From the NCBI RefSeq assembly GCF_022095615.2, contig NZ_CP155559.1, forward strand, positions 2,229,501 to 2,293,500: DNA of 64,000 nt, given 5' to 3'. This document shows positions 8,339-17,809 of this stretch, one piece after another (positions within the stretch are counted from its first letter, which is position 1; every line of letters starts with the position of its first letter). Position numbers and translations under genes: made by a program. The notes under the pieces are model-generated. The model ran no database searches and was not told the DNA's origin. It saw nothing but the letters and a program-made list of their open reading frames with translations. Source of the DNA: Bacillus thuringiensis. Its GTDB lineage: Bacteria; Bacillota; Bacilli; Bacillales; Bacillaceae_G.

Positions 8339-8896
8339 ATGGAAGAAATTCAACTTATTTTAGCAAAAAATTTAAAAACAATACGTGAAAAAGAGAAAAT
8401 GAGTTTAGAAAAGGTCTCTCAATTAACAGGTGTGAGTAAAACGATGATTGGACAAATTGAACGAGGAGAGTCAAGCCCAACATTAACAACGATATGGAAA
8501 ATCGCTAATGGTTTGAAAGTGTCTTTTACTTCTTTAATCAATAATCCGCAACCAGATACGAAAGTTGTTTTACGAAATGATGTACAAGTATTATCAGAAG
8601 ACAGTGGGAGATATAAAGTGTATCCTTCTTTTCCTTTTCAAGATGATAGGAATTTTGAAATCTATACGGTTGAAATTGAAACAGAAGGAAAATTAATTTC
8701 AGAAGGTCATAAAGAAAGGACCGAAGAATTTATAACGGTGTTTGAAGGGGAATTGACGGTTGAAATAAATGATTGTCAATATAAATTAAATAGCGGAGAT
8801 TCAATTCGCTTTAAGGCGGATAGACAGCACTCTTATCATAATTTTGGAAGTACGCTAACTCGGTTAAGTATGACCATTTATTATCCAGCTACATAA
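8339..8896 (+). CDS. XRE-family regulator with C-terminal cupin domain
   Basis: 185 residues from ATG 8339 (RBS TAGGAGTG at 8325-8332); an in-frame extension upstream lacks an RBS. The N-terminal helix-turn-helix of the phage-repressor type spans about 10-65 (LAKNLKTIREKEKMSLEKV, then GVSKTMIGQIERGESSPTL). Residues about 100-180 form a cupin with EGELTVEIND and SGDSIRFKADRQHSYHN, the usual small-molecule-sensing half of such regulators. These proteins commonly control an adjacent transporter in response to its substrate, and here a LysE exporter is divergent. A terminator lies at 8938. Confidence 0.9.
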   Translation: MEEIQLILAKNLKTIREKEKMSLEKVSQLTGVSKTMIGQIERGESSPTLTTIWKIANGLKVSFTSLINNPQPDTKVVLRNDVQVLSEDSGRYKVYPSFPFQDDRNFEIYTVEIETEGKLISEGHKERTEEFITVFEGELTVEINDCQYKLNSGDSIRFKADRQHSYHNFGSTLTRLSMTIYYPAT

Positions 8897-8937
8897 ACTT
8901 GCGATTACATCAAAAATATAAAGAAATGTGTGTTGAT

Positions 8938-8967
8938 AAACCATCTATTAGAGATGGTTTTATTTTT
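8938..8967 (+). terminator. Terminator of the XRE-cupin gene
   Basis: AAACCATCT (8938-8946) pairs with AGATGGTTT (8952-8960), 5-nt loop, then TATTTTT. Confidence 0.85.
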
Positions 8968-8973
8968 GAAAAT

Positions 8974-9002
8974 TCATAAAAAAAGACACTCGTTTGAGTG
9001 TC
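8974..9002 (-). terminator. Minus-strand terminator with no obvious gene
   Basis: GACACTC (8985-8991) pairs with GAGTGTC (8996-9002) around a 4-nt loop. Read on the minus strand it is followed by a run of seven T, so it should end a leftward transcript coming from the non-coding region at 9003-9616. No leftward protein gene is seen there. Confidence 0.65.
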
Positions 9003-9616
9003 GACATAGTATTGCTCTCGCGTATAGGATTGGAGTATGCTTCTCAAAAACGTATTGAGATGGTTCGCATTTGAGAAACTGTCTTCGTATTTAATGTAAC
9101 ATTGGTAGGGAGAAGTGTAAATTGATAATGTATATACGGAAAATTTAGTATAGATAATTTCTACTATGAATATAGTGTAATGTGTTTATTATCCCGTATT
9201 AACGGGCAGTAATACTCGCATCTTAACATTCAGCTGGAGTAAAGACATTCGGTGGGAGTCAGGCTTCACGTAAACGACCGATTTGTTTAACTAATTATTA
9301 GTGGGGGACGTATAAAACTCCTACTAATTAAACTTTCGCTTTATTAGTTAAGTATGTAAGAAGTTGTCTTATAAAAAAGAATGAATCATTTTTTAATCGA
9401 TTCGTATAATTGTTAGAGGGACATCCGTTGAAGTGGATATTGTGGAATAAAAAATAAAGCTGGGAAGTGAGAGTTTTTAGTAGTAGTTATAACAATGGTA
9501 AAATGTTTAATAGGTTAATTATTTGAAAAGAAAAAGAGAATAGTTATTAAGTTATTCTTTAATAATAGATTTTAATGATTTAAATGAATAAAAAATATGT
9601 GGAATGAGGTATTAAA
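9003..9616. repeat. Gene-free region with a structured, repeat-like element (about 9192-9352)
   Basis: No credible coding frame. The segment 9192-9352 is rich in paired motifs: CCCGT/ACGGG (193-206), ATTAGTGGG with the imperfect partner CTCCTACTAAT (about 9297-9327), and further GGTGGGAGTC/GACC-type segments. The GC-richer, hairpin-dense composition differs from its flanks and resembles the dispersed bcr-type repeats of the B. cereus group as I remember them; I cannot assign a number. At 9041-9077 the 8-bp inverted repeat TTCTCAAA/TTTGAGAA encloses about 20 nt. With the leftward terminator at 8974-9002, a leftward structured RNA is possible. Confidence 0.45.
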
Positions 9617-10428
<812 letters not shown>

Positions 10429-10429
<1 letters not shown>

Positions 10430-10470
10430 AAAAGACAGCTTCTTAAAAAAAAGAAGCTGTCTTTTTGTTT
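10429..10470. terminator. Bidirectional terminator between two DUF4183 genes
   Basis: Perfect 16-bp stem (10429-10444 with 10451-10466), 6-nt A loop, A/T tracts on both sides; its left arm begins at the last base of the collagen-like gene's stop codon. Confidence 0.93.
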
Positions 10471-10489
10471 TACTTTAAAGTAGATAACA

Positions 10490-10780
10490 CTAAGTGACGA
10501 TAAATTCGATTGTAATTGGAATTCCGCCGTCTAATGCATCTCCGCCAGGAATTGTAATAGCACCAGTAGGTCCAGTAGTAACACTGGAGTTCACACTAGG
10601 TTGAAGAATGCCATTTACATATAAGTTGTAATACGTAAAAGTCGGAAAAGCTGTTGCAGTAGTGCCTGCATCATTTAAACAAGCTGTTGCAGCAACCGCA
10701 AAAGCTGCACCTGTGCCAGTTCCAGCTCCTAGTGTAGATGTAAATCTTCTAGATGCCATAAATGGTTGAATAATAGGCAA
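10490..10780 (-). CDS. DUF4183 spore-surface protein
   Basis: 96 residues from TTG 10780, with GGGAGTGA as RBS on the minus strand. The core YYNLYVNGILQPS (about 50-62) is the DUF4183 signature also seen in the neighbouring collagen-like protein (LFINGILQP). The N-terminal half is Ala/Thr/Gly-rich. DUF4183 proteins accompany exosporium and spore-coat genes in this group; a structural role on the spore surface is inferred. An alternative ATG lies seven codons in (MASRRF) but lacks an RBS. Confidence 0.8.
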   Translation of the reverse strand: MPIIQPFMASRRFTSTLGAGTGTGAAFAVAATACLNDAGTTATAFPTFTYYNLYVNGILQPSVNSSVTTGPTGAITIPGGDALDGGIPITIEFIVT

Positions 10781-11216
10781 TTAATTCTCACTCCCTTAAT
10801 TGTTTATTTGGAACGAAGTATACAATAACTTGTCCACTATATTGTATGAGAGTTTTTGATAATAGAAACAGCTTTATGATAGTAAAGGGAACACAATTTT
10901 AGTAATGATATTGGGTTAATTATTTGAAGAATGGGTGTTTTTACTTTTGTTTATATGCTAATGATTAATTTGTGTTTTTGTACTTAAGAGATAAACGTGG
11001 AAAAATAAAATAAACTCTTCAGTTTAGGTGTTTAATCTAAGCAGTCAATTATTAAAAACATATAATTAATATGTGAGTCATGAACATAATTAAATAAAGT
11101 TTTAAAGTTTAATTATCTTTCATGTTTCCTACTTTAAGTGAATTAAATCTATGCAAAATTTTATAGTTCTTAGAATAGGAAAACACTCAACTATAAGACA
11201 AGTCAGGAGGAAATAA
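10781..11216. other. Divergent intergenic region of two spore-surface genes
   Basis: AT-rich, no coding frame or hairpin that I can support. It must hold the promoters of the DUF4183 gene (leftward) and the collagen-like gene (rightward), presumably sporulation-type, but I could not place a convincing sigma-K or sigma-E site. AGGAGGAAA at 11203-11211 is the RBS of the next gene. Confidence 0.5.
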
Positions 11217-12530
11217 ATGTCACATAACAATTGTTTTGGTCACAATAACTGCAATCCGATAGTTTTCACACCAGAATGTTGTAATAATCCACAAACTGTT
11301 CCAATTACTAGCACTCAATTAGGACAGTTAATCACTTTACTAAATTCTTTAATTTCGGCTATTGCAGCGTTTTTTGCAAATCCAAGTGATGCAAACAGAT
11401 TAAATTTACTCAATTTGTTTACTCAGCTACTAAATTTACTAAATGGATTAGCACCATCTCCAGAAGGTAATTATTTAAAACAATTAATCCAAAGTATTAT
11501 CAATGTACTCCAATCTCCTAATCCAGACATAAGCGAATTACTTTCTTTATTACAACAATTCTACAGTGCTCTTGCACCATTCTTCTTCTCTTTAATTATT
11601 GATCCTGCAAGTTTACAACTTCTATTAAATTTATTAACTCAATTAATTGGCGCTACTCCAGGAGCAGGAGCAACAGGAGCAACAGGAGCAACAGGAGCAA
11701 CAGGAGCAACGGGAGCAACAGGAGCAGGAGCAACAGGCCCAACAGGAGCAACAGGAGCAACAGGAGCAACAGGAGCAACAGGTCCAACAGGAGCAGGAGC
11801 AACAGGTCCAACAGGAGCAACAGGAGCAACAGGAGCAACAGGAGCAACAGGAGCAACAGGTCCAACAGGAGCGACAGGAGCAGGAGCAACAGGCCCGACA
11901 GGTCCAACAGGAGCAACAGGAGCAACAGGAGCAACAGGCCCAACAGGAGCAACAGGCCCAACAGGAGCAACAGGCCCAACAGGAGCAACAGGTCCAACGG
12001 GTGCAACAGGGTCAACAGGAGCAACTGGTGCAACTGGTGGTGGAGCTATTATTCCATTCGCTTCAGGTACAACACCATCTGCGTTAGTTAACGCATTAGT
12101 AGCTAATACAGGAACTCTACTTGGATTTGGATTTAGTCAGCCTGGCGTTGCTTTAACAGGTGGAACAAGTATCACATTAGCGTTAGGTGTAGGTGATTAT
12201 GCATTCGTAGCACCACGAGCAGGGACTATTACGTCACTAGCAGGTTTCTTTAGTGCAACAGCTGCATTAGCTCCATTATCACCTGTTCAAGTGCAGATAC
12301 AAATATTAACTGCGCCAGCAGCAAGTAATACGTTTACAGTTCAGGGAGCACCTTTATTATTAACACCGGCATTTGCTGTTATCGCTATTTTGGACACAGC
12401 ATCAGGTATCGTACCTGAAGCTATTCCGGTAGCTGCTGGAGATAAAATACTACTGTATGTTTCGTTAACAGCAGCAAGTCCAATAGCTGCAGTAGCTGGA
12501 TTTGTAAGCGCAGGTATTAATATCGTCTAA
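11217..12530 (+). CDS. Collagen-like exosporium glycoprotein, ExsJ-like N-terminus and BclB-type C-terminus
   Basis: 437 residues. Residues 1-20 are Cys/Asn/His-rich (CFGHNNCNP... ECCNNP); about 25-145 are leucine-rich and helical ([23 protein letters not shown]), matching my memory of the ExsJ family. Residues about 149-272 are GAT/GPT collagen triplets encoded by near-identical ggagcaaca codons. The C-terminal about 150 residues begin with [14 protein letters not shown], the BclB-type beta-rich head. RBS AGGAGGAAA precedes ATG 11217. Expected product is a heavily O-glycosylated filament of the spore surface. The low-complexity DNA is prone to length change. An intact terminator follows. Confidence 0.85.
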   Translation: MSHNNCFGHNNCNPIVFTPECCNNPQTVPITSTQLGQLITLLNSLISAIAAFFANPSDANRLNLLNLFTQLLNLLNGLAPSPEGNYLKQLIQSIINVLQSPNPDISELLSLLQQFYSALAPFFFSLIIDPASLQLLLNLLTQLIGATPGAGATGATGATGATGATGATGAGATGPTGATGATGATGATGPTGAGATGPTGATGATGATGATGATGPTGATGAGATGPTGPTGATGATGATGPTGATGPTGATGPTGATGPTGATGSTGATGATGGGAIIPFASGTTPSALVNALVANTGTLLGFGFSQPGVALTGGTSITLALGVGDYAFVAPRAGTITSLAGFFSATAALAPLSPVQVQIQILTAPAASNTFTVQGAPLLLTPAFAVIAILDTASGIVPEAIPVAAGDKILLYVSLTAASPIAAVAGFVSAGINIV

Positions 12531-12570
12531 TTTGTTACAATGTCTGTTTGAAATTTGAACTGGCAATTGT

Positions 12571-12612
12571 ATATAGCCCTTCCTAATTTTGTTAGGGGGG
12601 TTATATTTTTTT
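12571..12612 (+). terminator. Terminator of the collagen-like gene
   Basis: TATAGCCCTTCCTAA pairs, with G-U wobbles, with TTAGGGGGGTTATA, followed by a long T-tract (12604-12612). Confidence 0.8.
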
Positions 12613-12733
12613 TGTGGATAGGTGATAAAATAATTGAGAAATTACTCTTTGTTAAGTTGGTATAAAAAATTATGATTTACATTTTATTGTTTATGGAATA
12701 AGTTATGTAGTTTAAAAAATTACCTATAAATAA

Positions 12734-12770
12734 AAAAGATGAATTCTATTAAAAACAGAATTCATCTTTT
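12734..12770. terminator. Bidirectional terminator
   Basis: Perfect 14-bp stem AAAAGATGAATTCT (12734-12747) with its complement (12757-12770), 9-nt loop. It probably serves the leftward 55-residue gene at 12836-13003. Confidence 0.9.
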
Positions 12771-12835
12771 AAATAAAAGGGAAGTAAATTATTTATCGTG
12801 TGCGTTGAAATGTTATTGTTCAAATTCGTAATAAA

Positions 12836-13003
12836 TCATTTGTTTTTATTACAATTACATCCTTTTTTCTTTACATAGCCTTGCTCAGCTAAATCTCTTT
12901 GTGATTGGGAATTGGAAGATTGAGAATTCGAAGACTGAGAGGATGTTGATGAACTACTATTTTTATTATGGGAGTAGTTTTTTCGATAGTTATAATTACT
13001 CAT
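12836..13003 (-). CDS. Small Ser/Gln/Asn-rich, probable spore protein (55 residues)
   Basis: A short gene with a near-perfect RBS GGAGGTGAT 5-6 nt before ATG 13003. The product begins MSNYNYRKNY, runs through an SSSSTSSQSSNSQSSNSQS tract, and ends in a basic Cys-containing tail (KKKGCNCNKNK). No known domain. Composition (Ser/Gln/Asn plus terminal Cys-Asn-Cys) and its position between collagen-like and cupin spore genes suggest a coat or exosporium component. A leftward terminator (12734-12770) follows. Confidence 0.7.
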   Translation of the reverse strand: MSNYNYRKNYSHNKNSSSSTSSQSSNSQSSNSQSQRDLAEQGYVKKKGCNCNKNK

Positions 13004-13094
13004 AGTACTATCACCTCCAATTAAATATATAACTATTATATGTATGTACTCTATTAATTGTTACGATAATAAATAGGAATAGGGGATATACAAT

Positions 13095-13125
13095 AAAAAA
13101 TCTCCTACGTATTTTCCGAGGAGAT
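13095..13125 (-). terminator. Terminator of the cupin gene
   Basis: ATCTCCT (13100-13106) pairs with AGGAGAT (13119-13125). On the minus strand the hairpin is followed by a T-run (A-tract 13095-13100). Confidence 0.8.
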
Positions 13126-13151
13126 AATTAATTGTCTTTTTATAATATAAA

Positions 13152-13784
13152 TTAATATCCCCAGTAAAGAGGGAAATAATATGAATCTTGGTAATATAAA
13201 TTTTGTTGTGGACTAGGAGGCTGAGTTGGTGGGTTTATCATTCCGCGGTTTTGATTACAGTTTGCTGACGGACCAATTACTGTAGTAGATTGAATAGGTG
13301 ATACCGCTTGTTTCCATTGTTGTTCATCGAGACAGTAAGTATGAGCCATTATATTCGCGGGAGTTAACCTTAAAATATCAGAACCAAAAATAACTTCTGG
13401 GGTTGGAGCGTCGAAAATAGCTAATAAATGAGTACCATCTGCTGTAGCAATTTCATAATGCCACCACGCTTTTGGAATGTTTGCAACTTGCCCCGGTTTT
13501 ATCGGTAAGTTTAATATATGATTTGTAAAAGGATTAAGTAAAGAAACAACCGCAGATCCTGAAATACAGTAAACAAGTTCAGCTGCATTTTGATGAATAT
13601 GTGGCTCTACAACATTTCCTGTACTTAAATAAATATCTAATAAAGAAGTATTTTCTAACGTATTTAATTGCTTCATACCAAGTACGTTTATATAATTCTG
13701 GGCATCTTTCTGAAAAAAATTACTTTTACTTACATCATGGGTGAAATTAGTTGAGGGGGAAGTGTAGTCGATACTAGAAGTCAT
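13152..13784 (-). CDS. Cupin-domain protein with Pro/Gln-rich tail, likely spore-associated
   Basis: 210 residues. The cupin core lies at about 45-140: HIHQNAAELVYCISGSA (metal-ligand type His-X-His...Glu) and KPGQVANIPKAWWHYE, similar to oxalate-decarboxylase or germin-like single cupins. The C-terminal about 50 residues are low complexity (NPPTQPPSPQQNLYYQDSYY), a style seen in coat proteins such as CotJ/Cot-type tails. RBS AGGCAGGT precedes ATG 13784. It has no signal peptide and lies in the spore-surface cluster. Catalytic activity cannot be asserted; a structural or oxidative coat role is an inference. Confidence 0.75.
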   Translation of the reverse strand: MTSSIDYTSPSTNFTHDVSKSNFFQKDAQNYINVLGMKQLNTLENTSLLDIYLSTGNVVEPHIHQNAAELVYCISGSAVVSLLNPFTNHILNLPIKPGQVANIPKAWWHYEIATADGTHLLAIFDAPTPEVIFGSDILRLTPANIMAHTYCLDEQQWKQAVSPIQSTTVIGPSANCNQNRGMINPPTQPPSPQQNLYYQDSYYFPLYWGY

Positions 13785-13933
13785 TTGTATTACCTGCCTT
13801 TCTTATAATTTCATGCAATTTGAATTTAGGATATGAGTCTAGTTATTGAAATGTGAAAGCGTTGCTGCTTTTGGTTTGTAAAGTGATAAAATTGTTCGTT
13901 TGTATGCAATATAATTACAATAGTTTCATTGCG

Positions 13934-13982
13934 AAAAAAGGTGCTATTAATTACAATTAATGTAAAAGATAGCGCTTTTTTA
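13934..13982 (+). terminator. Terminator-like hairpin in the leader of the SMI1-LRR gene
   Basis: AAAAAGGTGCTAT (about 13935-13947) pairs imperfectly with ATAGCGCTTTTTT (about 13970-13982), ending 28 nt before the start codon at 14010. Either an attenuator in the mRNA leader or the end of an upstream short transcript. Confidence 0.5.
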
Positions 13983-14009
13983 ATTTGTATTATAAGGGGA
14001 GTGCAGAAA

Positions 14010-15533
14010 ATGAATCATACTATTTTAAAAGAGTTGGAAGTTGAATTGAAAAAATACTTTCAACCGTTTTTGAATGCACCTGCAACAATAGAAGAAATTC
14101 AAGATGCTGAAAATGAAATGGGAATTGCGTTTCCAGATGAATTACGTAATCTTTATCTTGCACATAACGGTGAGGATAAATCAGGACCAGGGTTATTTTT
14201 TGGTTTGCCATTTCTTTCATTAGATCAAGTTTTGGATGAGTGGAGAATATGGAAAAGAATTGAAGAGGATGATTTTTTAAATTTTGATGCATTTTCAATA
14301 CCAGCAGAATGTATTAAGGAACAATATGTGAATCACAATTGGATACCTATTAGTAAAGATTATGGCGGTAATAATATAGGAATAGATGTTGCCCCGGATC
14401 AAAAGGGGAAAGTGGGACAAGTTATTAATTTTGGACGAGATGAAGAAGTAAAATATGTAATTGCGAATAGAATTTCAGACTTGTTACTATTTATTTTACA
14501 AACGCTAAAAAATAAAAATTTCACCATTCACCAAGAAGAAGACTATTTATATTGGAGTTATGGTGCTAACGATAATATACATTTTTTAGACGCTTTATTT
14601 AACATTGAGTTACCTGTTTTACATCCTCAATTAATATTTCAATCTGAAAAAAACATTAATGATTGGTACGATAGTTTAGATGAGAATTGGAGAAATATAG
14701 TGGGTCCACCTGAGTGTGCAGGCAAGTTTATTAGAGAGAAGAGATTATATTTAGGTGGAAATGGATTAGTAGATATTAGTCCGTTACAGATGTGTACGGA
14801 AGTGAGAGAGCTAATTTTATCTGGAAATGAAATTAAGGATTTAACAGGATTAGAACGAGTGGATTCTTTAAAGAAGTTATATTTAGTTAATAACCCGGTT
14901 CAAGATTTAACGCCAGTATTACATTTGAAGCACTTACAAGAAATGAATATAAAAAATACGAAGATAAATACTCTATCGGCACTTTTGGAAATATCATCAT
15001 TAAAGAAATTAGACATTTCACATACTAGTATTCAAGATTTTTCATTATTACCGAAGTTTCAAGATTTAGAGTCTCTTACAGTACATATTTCAAATTGTGA
15101 GCAGCTCGATGCAATTTCAAAAGTAGATTCTTTAAAGTATTTATATATTTTAGGTTTAGAAAATGTTAGTGAACTGGATTTATTTGTTTTGCAAAAATTA
15201 ATAACGATTGAATTTGAAAACAGCATCATTGTTAATTTTAATTGCTTAAAACACAATTCGTCAATTCAAAATATAAAGCTGACAGATACAAAGGTAAAGG
15301 ATGGAACCGCATTAGGTAAAATGAAAGGACTAAAGGAATTAGAATTAGATGGCGCAACAATTGATAACCTTAAAACGATTTGTTGTTCTCGTTCATTAGA
15401 AATATTTACAGGTTCGTTTGAACAATTTTACATGTTAAAAGACTCATTTGATAGAAAAATAGATTTTTCAAAAATAATTGGAGGAATGAGTGAAGAAGAA
15501 AGAAAAATTTGGCATCAGCATGTAATGGATTAG
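14010..15533 (+). CDS. SMI1/KNR4 (SUKH) domain protein with leucine-rich repeats
   Basis: 507 residues from ATG 14010, which has RBS AAGGGGAGTG; the frame extends upstream without an RBS. Residues about 25-175 form a SUKH/SMI1-KNR4 fold (IEEIQDAENEMGIAFPDELRNLYLAHNG, WIPISKDYGGNNIGID). Residues about 250-480 carry leucine-rich repeats of the 20-22 residue type (LTGLERVDSLKKLYLVNN; LKHLQEMNIKNTKI; LKKLDISHTSI). SUKH domains are common immunity proteins of polymorphic toxins; LRRs add a protein-binding surface. No toxin gene is adjacent, so this could be an orphan immunity or a general interaction protein. Soluble, no signal peptide. Confidence 0.8.
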   Translation: MNHTILKELEVELKKYFQPFLNAPATIEEIQDAENEMGIAFPDELRNLYLAHNGEDKSGPGLFFGLPFLSLDQVLDEWRIWKRIEEDDFLNFDAFSIPAECIKEQYVNHNWIPISKDYGGNNIGIDVAPDQKGKVGQVINFGRDEEVKYVIANRISDLLLFILQTLKNKNFTIHQEEDYLYWSYGANDNIHFLDALFNIELPVLHPQLIFQSEKNINDWYDSLDENWRNIVGPPECAGKFIREKRLYLGGNGLVDISPLQMCTEVRELILSGNEIKDLTGLERVDSLKKLYLVNNPVQDLTPVLHLKHLQEMNIKNTKINTLSALLEISSLKKLDISHTSIQDFSLLPKFQDLESLTVHISNCEQLDAISKVDSLKYLYILGLENVSELDLFVLQKLITIEFENSIIVNFNCLKHNSSIQNIKLTDTKVKDGTALGKMKGLKELELDGATIDNLKTICCSRSLEIFTGSFEQFYMLKDSFDRKIDFSKIIGGMSEEERKIWHQHVMD

Positions 15534-15556
15534 AAAATAAATTATGTATCACTGAA

Positions 15557-15585
15557 TGTCACATCCCTCGTTAATCGTTCGTCTT
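15557..15585 (+). promoter_or_regulatory. ECF41-type sigma promoter
   Basis: TGTCACA (15557-15563), 16-nt spacer, CGTCTT (15580-15585). This equals, as I recall it, the ECF41 target motif (TGTCACA-N16-CGTC) reported for Bacillus ydfG. It lies 31 bp upstream of the FAD oxidoreductase start, in the operon that also encodes the ECF41 sigma factor. Confidence 0.75.
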
Positions 15586-15616
15586 GTATGTAGAACGAAT
15601 AAGGAGGGATTTTATT

Positions 15617-16927
15617 ATGAATACATTTGATGTAGCAATTGTTGGCGGTGGGCTTGCTGGATTAACAGCATCTATATATTTAGCGAAAGCTGGGAGGAAA
15701 GTTATTTTATTGGAAAAATCCAGTCGCTTCGGTGGTCGAGGGATGACTGTAAATAAAAATGGCGTTTGCATGAATCTTGGTGCACATGCTTTATACAGAG
15801 GAGGCGCAGCATTTTTAACTTTTAATGAGTTAGGTTTGAATCTTCCAGGTGGAATGCCATCTACAAAAGCACATGGAATATGGAAAGGGGATGTATTTAC
15901 AATCCCCACAGATTTTCGCTCTATTTTAGCAACTCCACTACTTTCATGGGCTGCAAAAGTACAATTCTCGCGTCTTATGATTCATTTAGGGAATTTAAAT
16001 GTAGGGGAAGTGCCGAAAATGAGTCTAACTACATGGGCAGAAAAAGAAATAAAAGATCCAATGGTTCGAAATATATTTTATGCGTTATGCCGAACGACAA
16101 CATATACGTTTGCTCCTACAATGCAATTAGCATCATCTGTACTAAAGCAAATACAGCTGTCTATGAAAGAAGGAGTATTTTATGTAGATGGTGGTTGGGA
16201 GACGATAATAAAAAAATTAAGAGATATAGCGAATAATCTCGGGGTGCAATTTTCGGCTAATAAACATGTTTTGGAAATAGAGCATTACGAAGATAAACAA
16301 AGAATACATTGTTTTGACGATGAGTTATTTGAAGTAGGTACAGTCATCGTGACAACTCCACCAAAAGAGGCTTGTAAAATAATAAAAGGTGCAGAAGGAA
16401 CAAGTTTGTATAGATGGAGTGAACAATCGGTACCGGTTACCGTCGCTGCATTAGATATTGGTTTAAGACGCTTAACCAACCCAACACATCAGTTTGCATT
16501 AGGGTTAGATCAACCTATATTTTTCACGAATCAATCAAGAGCAGCCAAATTAAGTAAAGATGGAGCAATTGCAGTGAGTCTAATTAAGTACCATAATCCT
16601 GTGCTAGAGATGAATCATATTCATGAAGATAAAGAACAGTTGGAAAGTATGATGGAGTTGTTACATCCAAATTGGAAAAGAGAAGTTGTTGCACAGCAAT
16701 ATTTACCGAAAATAACAGTAGTACATGACTTTCCTCATATTGACCGTGTTGAAAAACCGGGCCCTAATATACCTGAAATGCCAGGTGTTTGCGTTGCAGG
16801 AGATTGGGCAGGGCATGATGAAATATTAGCTGATGCTGCGGTAGCAAGCGGGAAACGTGCAGCGTTACACATTTTAAAGCAATATGAAAGTGAGGCAATT
16901 CATCATGGAAACGGAGCAATTATATGA
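15617..16927 (+). CDS. FAD-dependent amine-oxidase/phytoene-desaturase-like oxidoreductase
   Basis: 436 residues from ATG 15617 with RBS AAGGAGGG. The N-terminal Rossmann dinucleotide-binding motif is VAIVGGGLAGLTASIYLAKAG followed by LLEKSSRFGGRG; the C-terminal FAD contact is VCVAGDWAGHDEILADAAVASGK. This layout matches NAD(P)/FAD oxidoreductases of the phytoene desaturase / protoporphyrinogen oxidase superfamily. Substrate unknown: no carotenoid synthase is nearby. It is translationally coupled to the downstream ECF41 sigma gene (23-nt overlap) and lies behind an ECF41 promoter, so it is the likely physiological target of that sigma factor. ECF41 operons typically carry an oxidoreductase, epimerase or carboxymuconolactone decarboxylase. 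Confidence 0.85.
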   Translation: MNTFDVAIVGGGLAGLTASIYLAKAGRKVILLEKSSRFGGRGMTVNKNGVCMNLGAHALYRGGAAFLTFNELGLNLPGGMPSTKAHGIWKGDVFTIPTDFRSILATPLLSWAAKVQFSRLMIHLGNLNVGEVPKMSLTTWAEKEIKDPMVRNIFYALCRTTTYTFAPTMQLASSVLKQIQLSMKEGVFYVDGGWETIIKKLRDIANNLGVQFSANKHVLEIEHYEDKQRIHCFDDELFEVGTVIVTTPPKEACKIIKGAEGTSLYRWSEQSVPVTVAALDIGLRRLTNPTHQFALGLDQPIFFTNQSRAAKLSKDGAIAVSLIKYHNPVLEMNHIHEDKEQLESMMELLHPNWKREVVAQQYLPKITVVHDFPHIDRVEKPGPNIPEMPGVCVAGDWAGHDEILADAAVASGKRAALHILKQYESEAIHHGNGAII

Positions 16928-17774
16928 AGCGTATCAACCATTATTATTTTCATTAGCATATAGAATCCTTGGGAGTGTTATGGACGCTGAAGATATCGTT
17001 CATGACGTATTTATCGCGGTAAATAATATAGAGAATGTTCAATCTATAGAAAATATGAAAGCATATTTGTGTAAAATGGCGACAAATCGTTCAATTGATA
17101 AATTACGTTCGGCAGCGCATAAACGTAATGTATATGTAGGGATGTGGTTACCAGAGCCATTTGTAGAAGAGAGTGATGAGTCATCAAAGTCATTTATAAT
17201 GAAAGAATCCCTGTCAACCGCATATTTATTACTTTTACAACAACTATCTGAGGTAGAAAGGATTGTTTTCATATTAAGAGAGGTTTTCAGTTATGAATAC
17301 GAAGAAATAGCTTCAATTGTTGATAAGAGTAGTGTGAATTGCCGGAAGATCTTTCAACGCGCACGAAAAAGTATTTTAGATAAGCCGAAGCAATCAACAC
17401 TAAGTACGAAGAAAATGGCTGTCTATGTGGAAAAGTTTGTATCATCATTACAGTGTGAGGATGCAGAAGGCATGTTAGAAGTATTAAAAACAGATGCGAT
17501 ATTTAAAGCAGATGGTGGTGGTAAAGTTACAACTGCTATTAATCCGATTTATTCTGCAGATAAAATTATACGTTTGTTCTTTGGAATTGCAAAAAGATTG
17601 CCAGAAAAGTATAGTGTTGATTTCAAAATAGTAAATGGTGCACCGGGCGTTATAGTTACAATAAATAATAAAGTGATGTATGTACTTTCATTCGCATTTG
17701 AGGATGAGAAAATCTCAAACATTTATATGATGGTTAATCCTGAAAAACTTATGCACTTAAATGTAATAGTATAA
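16905..17774 (+). CDS. ECF41-family RNA polymerase sigma factor with SnoaL-like C-terminal domain
   Basis: 289 residues from ATG 16905, starting inside the previous gene. Region 2 spans about 8-75 (YRILGSVMDAEDIVHDVF, ATNRSIDKLRS) and region 4 about 105-160 (LSEVERIVFILREVFSYEYEEIASIV). Beyond the usual ECF length there is a C-terminal SnoaL/NTF2-like extension of about 120 residues bearing DGGGK and, near the end, NPEKL. These are the two conserved motifs of ECF41 proteins, whose fused domain replaces a separate anti-sigma factor. It probably drives its own operon from the promoter at 15557. Confidence 0.92.
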   Translation: METEQLYEAYQPLLFSLAYRILGSVMDAEDIVHDVFIAVNNIENVQSIENMKAYLCKMATNRSIDKLRSAAHKRNVYVGMWLPEPFVEESDESSKSFIMKESLSTAYLLLLQQLSEVERIVFILREVFSYEYEEIASIVDKSSVNCRKIFQRARKSILDKPKQSTLSTKKMAVYVEKFVSSLQCEDAEGMLEVLKTDAIFKADGGGKVTTAINPIYSADKIIRLFFGIAKRLPEKYSVDFKIVNGAPGVIVTINNKVMYVLSFAFEDEKISNIYMMVNPEKLMHLNVIV

Positions 17775-17808
17775 AAAAGACGCATTTCTTTAGAAGTGCG
17801 TCTTTTTT
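17773..17808. terminator. Bidirectional terminator shared by the sigma gene and the 52-residue gene
   Basis: Stem AAAAAAGACGCA (17773-17784) with TGCGTCTTTTTT (17797-17808), extended inward by TTCT/AGAA with one G-U pair. Confidence 0.92.
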
Positions 17809-17809
17809 A

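Noticed and set aside
11647..12087. Frames rich in Gln/Glu (plus strand) and Leu (minus strand) inside the second collagen gene
   Set aside because: Shifted and antisense readings of the ggagcaaca repeat with no RBS or start context.
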